From Cephalotus follicularis (Eukaryota > Streptophyta > Magnoliopsida > Oxalidales > Cephalotaceae): a stretch of DNA of 64,000 nucleotides. Location: positions 84,945 to 148,944 of the forward strand of contig BDDD01001978.1 of NCBI GenBank assembly GCA_001972305.1. The letters run 5' to 3'. Each line of letters begins with the position of its first letter. Position 1 is the first letter of the stretch. Below the pieces are notes generated by a model that did not search any database, was not told the origin of the DNA, and worked only from the letters and a program-made list of their open reading frames with translations. Shown here one piece after another: positions 45,683 through 56,263 of the stretch. The position numbers and the translations under genes were made by a program.

Positions 45683-47480
45683 ATTAACACAAGAGAATGT
45701 GTTATTTTCAGAACCCACATTGACTCCATAGAGAGTACAAACCTTGAAGAGGTCGTGGGATTTCAAAATCAAGAAGTCTCGATGAATTATACATATAATG
45801 AACAAATATGAAATCGAGATGAGATTATAATTAGTGATAAGTTTGCCTTTGTCGTTGCATTGGATACTACAAATCTTGTTATGGATCCCGAACCACACAG
45901 TGTTGAACAATGTCAGCAAAGAAATGATTGGCCAAAATGGAAAGATGCAATACAATCAAAATTGTAATCTTTATCCAAAAGAGAAGTATTTGGACCAATA
46001 ATTCAAACACCAAATGGTGTAACCCGTGTTGAATTTAGATGGGTATTTGTTTGAAAACGAAATAAGAAAAATGAAATTATGAGATACAAAGCAATGTTTG
46101 TAGCTTAAGGGTTCTCACAGAGACCATATATTGATTACCAGGAATCATATTCTCTAGTTATTGATGGAATCACTTTTCGATTCCTAATCAGTACAACTGC
46201 TTTGAATGGACTTGAAACTCGTCTTATGGACGTAGTAACATCATACTTATATAGGTCACTTGATATTGACATATATATGTGAATTCCTGCAGGATTTAAA
46301 GTTCCCGAATTGAACAAATCTCACCACATGTATTCAATTAAGCTACAACGTTCATTGTAATCTGGTCGAATGTGATACAATCGACTAAGTGAATATTTAA
46401 TCAAAGAAGGGTATACAAATGATCAAATATGTCCATGTATTTTTATCAAAAAATCTAACGATGGATTTGCTCTTATTGCAGTATATGTGGATGACATAAA
46501 TCTTGTGGGCACTTCTGAAGGACTTACAAAAACTGCTAACTATTTAAAATGTGAGTTTGAAATGAAAGATCTTGGAAAAACAAAATTTTGTCTTGATATA
46601 CAGGTGAAGCACATATCATTTGGGATCTTCATCCATCAATTTACATACACGGAAAGGGTTCTTAGTCGATTTAACATGGACAAAGATTATCCTTTAAGCA
46701 CTCCAATGGTCGTCCGATCACTTGATGTCAAGAAGGATCCATTTCGCCCTCAAGAAGAAGGAGAAGAAATCCTCGGACCTGAAGTCCCTTATCTTAATGC
46801 AATTGGAGCACTATTGTATCTTGCAAATTGCACAAGACATGATATTGCATTTTCTGTTAATTTGCTTACAAGATATAGCTTTACACCAACAAGAAGGCAT
46901 TGGAATGCGATAAAACACATAATGCGCTATCTTCGTAGAAGCACCAATATGAGTCTATTTTACCCGAGAGGAACAAAATCAGCATTGATTGGATATGCTG
47001 ACGCATGATACTTGTCTGATCCACATAAAGCAAGATCATAAATCGGTTATGTCTTTACCTTTTGTGACATTGCTATATCATAACGATCAATAAAACAGAT
47101 AATGACAACAACTTCTTTGAATCATTCAGAGATCTTTGCAATTCATGAAGCAGGCCGAGAATGTATATGGTTGAAATTAATGATTCAACATATACAAGAA
47201 TCATATGGACTATCCTCGATTAGAAATAATCTCACTGTAATATATGAAGATAATGCTGCTTGTATCACACAACTAAGAGGATGATATATCAATGGTGATC
47301 GAACGAAACATATTTCACCAAAATTTTTCTCACTCATGAGCTTCAGAAAAATGGTGATATTGATGTACAACAAATCCGATTAAATGACAATTTAACAGAA
47401 TTATTTACGAAGGCATTACCAGGTACTACATTCAAAAGGTTCAGACATGATATTGTGATGTGTCAGATTAAAGATCTTCA
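45683..47480 (+). pseudogene. reverse transcriptase and RNase H of the old copia
   Basis: Starts with the hinge/RT fingers (WPKWKDAIQSKL, FRWVFV, YKAMFVA near 46080). The catalytic motif VYVDDINLVG near 46483 still has YVDD. Then SMKDLG-type FEMKDLGKTKFCLDIQVK, connection and RNase H (ALIGYADA, EIFAIHEAGRECIWL, YEDNAACI, TKHISPKFF). At least eight in-frame stops lie between 45965 and 47335. Confidence 0.88.
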
Positions 47481-47632
47481 TTAATACACTATAAGAACTT
47501 AAAGAGTTTTTGTTTCAGGGGGAGACTGTACTCTTTTTCCTTAGTAAATGTTTTTATCCCAATGAGTTTTTCCTAACAAGGTTTTAACGAGACAGTCATA
47601 GTGACGTGGAATAGAAATTCAGGGGGGAGTAT

Positions 47633-47832
47633 TGTAAAATCATAATGAATTACTATTCTAACAACCATTATTACTATTCCAACAACCCCTAAACCACTAT
47701 AAATAGGCATGTATTGTTATGAAGAAACGAAGAATTCATAATAAAAAAATCTCTTATTTCTATTTTACTTTCTCTCTTGATTTCTTCATAGTATAATTTT
47801 CATTTGTTAATTAATGTAATAAGTTTATAACA
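47633..47832 (+). repeat. 3' LTR of the old copia (200 bp)
   Basis: TGTAAAATCATAATG to TTTATAACA, preceded by a purine tract CAGGGGGGAG. It has an internal 23-base repeat (TTACTATTCYAACAACC twice) not present in the 5' LTR. The right flank is GTTTA. Confidence 0.82.
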
Positions 47833-48251
47833 GTTTAAATGATAATTTGAAGAGACTTTTTCTAACTTAAATTTATGAAAATATACATTTTGATTTTTAA
47901 CTTAAATTTATAAAAAACATGTATTATATAAAAAAAATATAAAGAGTCAGGATAAATTATCATATATGACTTTTACACGACTCAATTCAATATCAATTAA
48001 TGGAATGCATTAATTAACTTCTTGAAATTAATTCACATAAAGTGCACTAATTAACCACGTTGGCTAGCGTAAAATATGTAACAAACTAAAAAAATTTACA
48101 AGGTCATAATTTATCCCGATTGAATATAAAATTATTAAAAAAAATAGTAAGAAACTCTAAAAGCTTGCAAAACTGATGATCCAAAAGCCCCAAACACCCC
48201 CACCCAAGTCTCGCAATTTTTAGTTTGGTAATGCCGCTCAATGTTCATGGT
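47833..48251. other. AT-rich spacer
   Basis: No gene recognised. TTTTAACTTAAATTTAT occurs twice near 47860-47930. The last five bases (ATGGT) are the left duplication of the Tat solo LTR. Confidence 0.5.
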
Positions 48252-49190
48252 TGATGTGGGAAAAAATGAGTTAAATAAAAAACAACACGTGTCCTCTTCC
48301 AAGCACTGCCAGGTGTCCAAGTGGCTCAATGTTTGATGAACAACAGCAGAGGAAGTCTGTTAGCAAAGAAAACAGCAATATAAGGAGAATTCCTCCTCGG
48401 CATAAGTGCCGAGGACCCACCCAGTGGTTCCAGTACAAAGGTCACTATCCCCGGCGTAAGTGTCGAGGACCAGTCCAGTAATTGCCATGCAAAGTTCATC
48501 CTCCTCTCGGCGTCAGGTCCCAGGACACCTACTGAAGCAACACTGCCGAGGACCTCCTCGGCTACATAACGGGAGCCCACTCTCCTCAAGTGCAAGTATA
48601 TGGACGTTGAAGACTTTGGAGCCAGGGACTGACTGCCTCATTAGTATCACTGCAGCCCGTCTCCTCGGCAGATCTGTGGGAGAAGGTCTCCCCCTCATTT
48701 ACGGAGTGAAGCCAAGGAGTTAGCCAAACTACAAGGGATCCATATCTTCCAAAATTAGAAGATAAGATAAGGACAATTACCAGCAAGGAAAGAAGAGATA
48801 ATTTAGGAGAAGATAAAGGAAAGAAGAGATAATTCAGGTGGAGATAAGGGAAATCCCGAGATCCTCGGAATTTCCTTAGGGGATAGCAATCACATCCGAT
48901 TTTCACGCTCAATCAGTTACAAGACAACACTATAAATACAAGTTCAACAGACTGAACAAAGGTCAGCCATTTTTACGTTACAAAGAACCTTATTTCCTCT
49001 GCACTTTGTCTAACTTGAGCGTCGGAGTGTCCCCGGGAGAACAACCCCCTGGACTTTCCACCATTTTTGTTACTTTGTGCAGGGATCAGAGATCGAAGTC
49101 TTCCTCCAGGCATTCATTGCGAGCGTTTCTCTTAACAAATTAAAGTCCTCTACATAAGATACTGTTGAGAGAATGATTTCTGTATCAACA
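48252..49190 (+). mobile_element. Tat-family solo LTR (939 bp)
   Basis: TGATGTGGGAAAAAATG to CTGTATCAACA with a perfect duplication ATGGT (48247-48251 and 49191-49195). Its 3' half matches the 10102 LTR (TATAAATACAAGTTCAACAG, TAACTTGAGCGTCGGAGTGT), and U3 holds GCCGAGGA/TCCTCGGC hairpins. The interior was lost by LTR-LTR recombination. It points toward the gene at 49519. Confidence 0.93.
48930..48938 (+). promoter_or_regulatory. TATA box of the solo LTR
   Basis: CTATAAATA, about 580 bases upstream of and pointing toward the ATG at 49519. It is in the same position as the TATA box of the full-length Tat element. Confidence 0.55.
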
Positions 49191-49195
49191 ATGGT

Positions 49196-49446
49196 GAAGA
49201 CCCAATTGGAATATTGAGAAGTGCATTGCAGTCAACAATTGTAATCTCTGTCAACTCGACAACATTTTTTTGCTGCAAAATTTGTTGATTGGTCGGAGTA
49301 ACTAAGAGAAGTTGGTCATTTCCTATTATAAAACCCTGAGACTCTATGTCAACTCCAAGGTCGATATAGGCACAAAAATGTGGAGCAGATATTGAACCCT
49401 CACAAGCCCATAATGGCTTCTCTCTCACCGAAACCACATGTGGCAT
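49196..49446 (-). other. unrecognised minus-strand ORF beside the solo LTR
   Basis: About 83 codons from ATG 49446, with ordinary amino-acid composition (VSVREKPLWACEGSISAPHF, QGFIIGNDQLLLVTP). In the sequence before the LTR inserted, the frame would have ended at a TGA formed right at the insertion point, so the LTR replaced the natural stop. Only 72 bases separate its ATG from the divergent gene at 49519, which argues against two independent genes. I do not recognise a family. It may be a gene fragment or chance. Confidence 0.3.
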
Positions 49447-49518
49447 AGACGATGGAGCTTAGCGTAACCTGTAAGTTTAAATGGTAGATACTTCTCAACT
49501 ACAACTTTCCTGTATTCA

Positions 49519-50848
49519 ATGGCTGCTTCAGTGTCACCATTAAAACTAGGATTCTCTTATAGAAAGACCCACCTTCAGATTTCACCCAACCAAATCAATC
49601 CTTCCATCACCCGATACAAACCACCTCTCCTCAAATCAAACCCATATTTTACATTTCAGAATCCCCTCCATTTGCCCCATCATGTTTCTTCATCTCTTAC
49701 AATAAGAGCTTCTTCAGCTAGTCTTCTTGACACAACTGAAGATGAGACACAGATTTTACCATCCTTCGAAGAAAAGCCTGTGAAGACTCTATTTTGGGTT
49801 GTGTTTTGGGCTTCTTTGTCTCTTGTCTGGTTTGCAACTTCTGGGGATGTTAATGCTGCTGTTGATTCCATCAAAGCCTCGAGCTTTGGGCTAAAGATTG
49901 CAAATTCGCTTCGAAGATCAGGTTGGACTGATGAGGCTGTGGTGTTTGCACTCGCTACGCTTCCTGTGCTCGAGCTTCGTGGGGCTATTCCTGTTGGTTA
50001 CTGGATGCAGCTCAAGCCAATATTGCTCACTGTCTTATCTGTTCTTGGGTTAGTCTTACTATCTTATTTTGAATGCCATTTATTGTTTCCTTAGAATTTG
50101 GTCCCTGATTGGTCTATATTCATTAGTTTGAAGATATGGGTACTTCAAGGTATTGGGCAAATTCTGATTTCTTTTCGTTTCATACAATTTCATTTAAATG
50201 TAATTCAAGCTACGTAGTAGAGGTGATAGATTTTGTTTGATACTTGGTTGTTGTAGTCAATCAAATGTTTGTGCTTGTAACTGAGAACCAACATTTGGTA
50301 AATAATTCTTTGACTTTACCATAGCTAGGGTTATCTGTTTGATTTTTAAACAGAAACACATTACTTTGGCAAATTAGCAATCAGCTTAAAGTTAACAAAT
50401 TTGGGGTTTTGACTGTAGGAACATGGTTCCTGTGCCCTTCATTATACTTTACTTGAAGAGATTTGCATCTTTCCTTGCTGGAAGGAACCAGTCCGTGTCT
50501 TGGTTCCTAGACATGCTATTTCAGAGGGCTAAGGAGAAGGCTGGTCCCGTGGAGGAGTTTCAATGGTTGGGCTTGATGCTTTTTGTGGCTGTACCTTTTC
50601 CAGGTACTGGCGCATGGACAGGAGCCATCATAGCTTCTATTCTTGACATGCCATTCTGGCCAGCTGTAACTGCAAATTTCTGTGGTGTAGTTCTTGCCGG
50701 GCTTCTGATGAACTTGCTGGTAAACCTTGGTCTTATGTATGCTGTTGTTACCGCTATGATTCTCTTCCTTATATCCACTTCTATGTGGAGCATCCTCAGA
50801 AATTTTAAGTACTTGCTCTCATCATTTAATGATGAGTTGAGGGATTGA
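49519..50848 (+). CDS. chloroplast small multi-drug-export family protein (two exons)
   Basis: Exons 49519-50048 and 50419-50848, GT-AG intron of 370 bases splitting a Gly codon; 319 residues. The N-terminus (about 1-65) is Ser/Pro/Thr-rich with few acidic residues and ends near the VSSSLTIRASSAS motif, typical of a plastid transit peptide. Hydrophobic segments lie around 92-108, 168-190, 235-262 and 272-300. Two hallmarks of the small multi-drug export family (the PF06695 type, present in bacteria and plastids) are visible: LPVLELRGAIPVGYW and FVAVPFPGTGAWTGA. The substrate is unknown, and the family name comes from weak similarity to exporters. No lesions. The Tat solo LTR ends 328 bases upstream and could supply promoter sequence. 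Confidence 0.9.
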
Positions 50849-51468
50849 AGGAAAAGTATCATTTTTCTTTTACTTTGATTTTATGGTATGACAATTGAAG
50901 TTGCCACGAGCTGATTGCCCATGCAAACTTTGATTGTATCATCTACTCCGCTGGTTCTCTTCTTATGCACAAGATTGACATGCCCTTAAGAGAGTTTGAG
51001 ATGGAACATGAAACAATTTTCCTATCAAGTAGCAAATTGTAGTTCTGATTACGTCCTTCATTTTATTTAATGTAACTTTCATCGCAATTAGGAGTGATCT
51101 AAACTAGGCTGTCCCAGTATGCTATTGTAGTAATACATAAAACAGTAAAACTAGTTGTTATATTAGATTCATTTTATGATTTAATTGTATTAAGAGGATT
51201 ATGATGGTAGTCATTTACTGAATATCTGGAGCTCCCTTCATGTTTTTGGGAGATGAAACAAGAAGATATTTAATCATATAAGGCTAATGTTTCTGTAGAA
51301 TTTTAGGTTAAGCATTCTTTCTACAAGTCTGACACTGCTAAAGGGAATTTTTATGTGTGCCTTTCTGTATGTCTAGCTTTTGTGTGTTTTTATCTTACAT
51401 ATTGCCACGAAGGCAAACCACAAGGATGGTCGAGGTAAGTTACCTATGAATGGCTGCTTATTTTGTAT
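50849..51468. other. 3' UTR of the export gene and host flank of the copia insertion
   Basis: AT-rich 3' UTR-like sequence follows the stop. A strong splice-donor-like GAG|GTAAGT lies at 51432-51440. TGTAT (51464-51468) is the left duplication of the copia element. No gene was identified. Confidence 0.45.
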
Positions 51469-51696
51469 TGTTGATATACCATTGTATATATCATTGTATA
51501 TTTTGTATTCATGAGAGGATATTTTGTATTCATGTGAGTATATTTTGTATTCATGTGCTGTATCTCTGCATTCATTATTTTGATTCTGTAATGTCCTATA
51601 AATAGGACCTCCATGTACTCTTTTAGACACACACAGAAATACAGTCACTATTTCTTCAATATCTAGTTGTATTTTCAGCATCTTTATTTTGTAACA
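51469..51696 (+). repeat. copia 5' LTR (228 bp)
   Basis: TGTTGATATACC to TTTGTAACA. TATAAATA at 51597-51604. Contains a GTATATTTTGTATTCATG motif repeated three times in U3. Confidence 0.95.
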
Positions 51697-52214
51697 TGGT
51701 ATCAGAGCCGTAATATTGCTCGTCCCGAAGGTTTCAAAGTACCTTGGCAGCAATCGTTCCTGCACACCATTCGTCTCGAGATCACTTGGTAGAGGGAGAT
51801 TCTGTTCCCGATATCCGATCAGAAAACCAAGGGTACCGGCCGCTTCCTCTGACAACGGCGACTTCACCGGTGGCGGTCCGATCGTCTTCCGCTCATCAGA
51901 AACGCGTCACTCGCCGTCACCGCATCTGGTCACTCCGATCTCCCATCTCCGGTCACATTCAGGCTTCAACAACCACATCACACGACAGGCGACACTCCGT
52001 TCGGCTCTCTCTCCAAGTTTCACGGCGAACGGAGCTCCTACGACGCCGCACACGCTCCCACTCTCCGGCAGTGCGACTGGTGGTTGATTATTCGTGGCAT
52101 ATTCCAGGGAATATTCCCTGACGTAAAAAAAAACAGATCAGTTCAAATAGCAAGAATATTCTAAAGAATATTCCTTACAAAAAAAAAATAAAATTATTTT
52201 GTTTATTATTACTC

Positions 52215-53123
52215 ATGTCTTCTTCTATGGCAGGACAACATCACAGTGATACCGCTCGACCAATCACTATCATACTAGATGGTCCTAACTATCTTCGTTG
52301 GTCTTCTGCAATGACGAGTTTTTTAAAAGGAAGAAAGTTATGGCGCATTGTTACTGGGGATAAGCCTGCTCCTGTTAAAAGGCCAGATGAAACTGATGAC
52401 TCTTTTGCTGATCGTCTAGAAGATTGGGATAGTGCAAATCACCGAATCTTGACCTGGTTCACCAACACATCTGTTCCTTTGGTAAATATGCATTTTAGCC
52501 GTTTTGATTTAGCAAAAGAAGCTTGGGATTTTCTTGCTAGTCGGTATACTTCTGCGGATCTTGCTCATCAATACCAACTTGTGAGCACTCTTAATCGGTT
52601 ATGTCAAGAATCTGACCAGTCTATTGATGAATTTCATTCACAGATGAGTTATTATTGGGGTTTACTTGCCGTATCTGAGCCTAAGTGGCATTGTCAGGAG
52701 GATCAGACATTATTTACAGCATATAGAGACAAATTTCGACTGACTCAGTTTCTGATGGCTCTCAGGGATGACTTTGAGCCTACTCGTGCTTCTATTCTGA
52801 ATAGGCAACCTCTCCCATCCTTGGAAACAGCTCTTTTAGAGTTAATATCTGAAGAAACCAGGCGTCTATCCATTACATCTCAGCAGTCTCCTTTTATTAT
52901 TGCTGCTACATCCTCTGCACCTCCACATAGGTCTGATAACTCCAGAAGGCCTCGTTGTACTCATTGTCATAGGATTGGGCATACAGTGAAGAATTGTTAC
53001 GATATTGTTGGCAGACCTCCCGGTAAATCTACTGGTCTTAAGAATGCTGCTGCAACTACTACAGCTCCATCCGGTTCTGAGTCTTCTTCTCAGATTCATC
53101 AGCTTTCTGCGGCTGACCTTTAG
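52215..53123 (+). CDS. copia gag (first part of gag-pol, ends at a nonsense TAG)
   Basis: 302 residues. Start region PITIILDGPNYLRWSSAM is the usual N-terminus of copia gag. The capsid segment LSTLNRLCQESDQSIDEFHS precedes the zinc knuckle CTHCHRIGHTVKNC (CX2CX4HX4C, near 52960). The frame ends at TAG 53121-53123, where the sister copy at 31907 has a sense codon. The stop is therefore a mutation in this copy. Confidence 0.85.
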   Translation: MSSSMAGQHHSDTARPITIILDGPNYLRWSSAMTSFLKGRKLWRIVTGDKPAPVKRPDETDDSFADRLEDWDSANHRILTWFTNTSVPLVNMHFSRFDLAKEAWDFLASRYTSADLAHQYQLVSTLNRLCQESDQSIDEFHSQMSYYWGLLAVSEPKWHCQEDQTLFTAYRDKFRLTQFLMALRDDFEPTRASILNRQPLPSLETALLELISEETRRLSITSQQSPFIIAATSSAPPHRSDNSRRPRCTHCHRIGHTVKNCYDIVGRPPGKSTGLKNAAATTTAPSGSESSSQIHQLSAADL

Positions 53124-56022
53124 GCTTTGCTTAATCAGGTTATATCACGTACTGGTTCTTCTGCCATGCCTACCACTTCAGGTAACACTTGATTAATTGA
53201 TTCTGCTTGCTGTAATCATATGACCTCTGATCCTCAACTTTTTACTAGTAAGCCTGTTGTTCATCATGGACCCACTATCCACACAACCAATGGTTCTAGT
53301 ATGCATGTCACGTATATTGGCACTGTGAAAACACAAAGTTTTTCTATACCTGATACATATCTTGTACCTCAACTTTCACTTAATCTTCTTTCTGTTGGAC
53401 AATTACGTAATAATGGTTATGATTTGTTGTTTTCCCGTCATGGTTGTGTTATTCAGGATTCGCAGACGGGTCAACGAGTTGGGACAGGCCGTAAGATTGG
53501 TCGGATGTTTGAGCTCACTTCTCTGCAACCTCTCCCTGGTCTCTCTGCTGCCGCCCATCCTTCATCATCTTTGCATCTCTGGCACTCCCGGTTAGGTCAT
53601 GCATCTGTTCCTAGAGTTACATCTCTTGTTTCTAGTGGTTTGTTAGGATCGGTTTCTGTTAATACTATTGATTGCATGTCTTGTAAACTTGGTAAACAAA
53701 GTGCTCTACCTTTTTCTGTTAGTGAATCATGTTCTTCAGAACCTTTTGATCACATTCACTCTGATATTTGGGGACCTGCACCTACTCCCACTCTTGGAGG
53801 TGCACGTTATTTTATTATTTTTGTGGATGATTTCTCTCGCTATACTTGGTTATATTTGTTTAAACAACGATAAGAAGTTTCGGGAATTTTTCGCGATTTC
53901 AATAATATGATTAATACCCAATTTTCTCGTAAAATAAAGGTTTTTCGTTCCGATAATGCAGCCGAGTATACTGATTCCACTTTTTAGTCTATCTTAAAAG
54001 AACATGGAACCATAGCTCATAGGTCATGCCCTGGGACTTCACAGCAAAATGGTAGGGCTGAACGTAAACATCGTCATATTCTTGACACTATTCGCACTAT
54101 TCTTACCTCCGCTTCTCTTCGCGAGCATTTTTGGGGAGAAGCTGCTCTCACTGCAATATATACCATCAATAGAATTCCCACACCTACTGTTAACAATAAA
54201 TCTCCATATGAATGTCTTTATAAAACTCCACCAAACTATCATCTTTTAAAAGTTTTTGGATGTGCTTGTTTTATTCTACTTCAACCACATGAACATAACA
54301 AACTTGAACCTAAGTCTCGTCTTTGTTGTTTTCTTGGGTATGGTATAGAACATAAAGGATTTAGGTGTTATGATCCTGTGTCCAAACGTCTTCGTGTCTC
54401 GCGTCATGTTGTTTTCTGGGAACATAAAATGTTTACTAGTCTGTCTAGTGTGGGGCCTTCCTCATTGTTATCATGCCTTGGCTACTCTCCATGAGCCTCG
54501 CACTTTTCGCAAAGCTCGCTCTAACCCCCTTTGGCAGCAAGCAATGGCAGAAGAACTAGCAGCTTTACAGAAAAATCATACGTGGGACCTGGTTGACTTG
54601 CCTCCTGGAAAGACCGTTATTGATTGCAAATGGATTTATAAGATCAATACTCGATCTAATGGTTCTGTGGATCGTTACAAAACACGTCTTGTGGCTAAAG
54701 GTTTCACTCAGGAGTATGGGATTGATTATGAGGAGACTTTTGCTCCAGTTGCACGTCTTACCTTGCTTCGTTCCTTACTTGCTGTTGCTGCATCTCGTGG
54801 TTGGCAGTCATTTCAAATGAATGTGAAGAATGCCTTCTTGAATGGTGATCTCAAGGAGGAAGTTTATATGAGTCCACCACCTAGATCTGATCATTCTTCC
54901 ACTCAGGTTTGTCGCCTTTGACGTGCACTTTATGGTCTCAAACAGGCGCCTCGTGCTTGGTTTGCCAAGTTTAGTTCCACTATTGCTAGACTTGGATTCA
55001 AATCCAACCCCTATGATTCTGCCCTTTTTACTCGCTCTACGTCGACTGGTTCTATATTTTTATTGCTACACGTGGATGATATGATCATTACTGGAAATGA
55101 TTTGGTAGGCATACATGATATACAGGTTTTTCTCCATCTTCAGTTTGAGATGAAAGATCTGGGTACTGTTGGTTATTTTTTGGGTATCGAGGTTACTTCT
55201 GATTCTACAGGATATCACTTGTCCCAAGCCAAATATGCATCTGATATTTTGGCCCGAGCCGGTGTAACTGACACTAAAACTGCCCCTTCACCCCTTGAGC
55301 AGAATGTCAAGTTACGACCTTCCGATGGGACTCCTCTACCTGATCCTACACTTTATCGGTAGTTGGTGGGTTCTCTGATTTATTTGACAGTTACACGTCC
55401 TGATATTGCCTATGCTGTTCACCTAGTCAGTCAGTTTATGTCTGCTCCTCGGACTACACACTTCTCAACAGTTCTTCGTATCTTACGGTATCTCGAGGGA
55501 ACTCTTTTTCATGGTCTTCATTTTTCTTCTGAGTCCTCCCTTGCACTTCATGCCTTTTGTGATGATGATTGGGCGGGTGATCCTACTGACCGTCGTTCCA
55601 CTACTGGTTACTGTTTCTTCCTTGACACTTCTTTGATCTCTTGGCATAGTAAGAAACAGACTGTAGTCTCTCGTTCTAGTACAGAGGCGGAATATCGCGC
55701 TCTTGCAGATGCCACTTCTGAGCTTCTTTGGATTCGTTGGCTTTTATAGGAAATGAGTGTTTCTCAGTCTACTAGCACTCCTATTTATTGTGACAATCAG
55801 AGTGCGATTCAGATTGCTCATAATGATGTGTTCCATGAGAGAACGAAACACATTGAGATTGATTGTCACTTGGTTCGTCATCATCTGCAGCATGGTATTC
55901 TTCGACTACTTTCTGTTGCTTCCGCTGACCAGACTACAGATATATTCACCAAATCTCATCCGCCTGGACAGTTTGGTTATTTGGTTTCCAAACTCAACTT
56001 GGGTTCTACACTCCCAACTTGA
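53124..56022 (+). pseudogene. copia pol: protease, integrase, reverse transcriptase, RNase H, with stops
   Basis: Protease LIDSACCNHMTSD (53193 on) follows a TGA at 53190. Pre-integrase HHCC: LWHSRLGHASVPRV to CMSCKLGK. Integrase core: HSDIWGPAP, VFRSDNAAEY, NGRAERKHRH, with TAA 53871 and TAG 53985. The integrase-RT hinge is largely deleted and the frame changes near 54440-54490. The reverse transcriptase has WIYKINTRSNGSVDRYK, KNAFLNGDL and LHVDDM (His in place of the usual Tyr of YVDD), with TGA 54919. RNase [42 protein letters not shown], with TAG 55360 and 55747. It cannot make an intact polyprotein. Confidence 0.92.
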
Positions 56023-56035
56023 GTTTGAGGGGGGA

Positions 56036-56263
56036 TGTTGATATATCATTGTATATATCATTGTATATTTTGTATTGATGAGAGGATATTTTGTATTCAT
56101 GTGAGTATATTTTGTATTCATGTGCTGTATCCCTGCATTCATTATTTTGATTCTGTAATGTCCTATAAATAGGACCTCCATGTACTCTTTTAGACACACA
56201 CAGAAATACAATCACTATTTCTTCAATATCTAGTTGTATTTTCAGTCTCTTTATTTTGTAACA
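56036..56263 (+). repeat. copia 3' LTR (228 bp)
   Basis: TGTTGATATATC to TTTGTAACA, preceded by the purine tract GAGTTTGAGGGGGGA. About 97% identical to the 5' LTR by eye. Confidence 0.95.

Larger units (their letters stand above)
34947..47832 (+). mobile_element. old copia element, interrupted by a SINE and two solo LTRs
   Basis: Truncated 5' LTR 34947-35115, decayed gag from 35895, pol pieces 36950-38553, 42966-43150 and 45683-47480, and a 200-bp 3' LTR 47633-47832. Dozens of stops and frameshifts show great age. The gag start (ALDISGKNYL) matches a very common plant copia group. Removing the insertions 38554-42960 and 43151-45682, with one copy of each duplication, rejoins the pol frame order integrase, hinge, reverse transcriptase. 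Confidence 0.9.
51469..56263 (+). mobile_element. full-length Ty1/copia element (4.8 kb), non-autonomous
   Basis: 5' LTR 51469-51696, primer site TGGTATCAGAGC from 51697, gag from ATG 52215, pol to 56022, polypurine tract 56021-56035, 3' LTR 56036-56263, perfect duplication TGTAT (51464-51468 and 56264-56268). The LTRs are 228 bp each and differ at about six positions. Coding lesions include stops at 53121, 53190, 53871, 53985, 54919, 55360 and 55747 and a deletion with frame change near 54440-54490. A shorter relative is at 30914. Confidence 0.95.

Noticed and set aside
49446..49519. Bidirectional promoter between a minus gene and the export gene
   Set aside because: Only 72 bases separate the ATGs and the minus ORF is unsupported.
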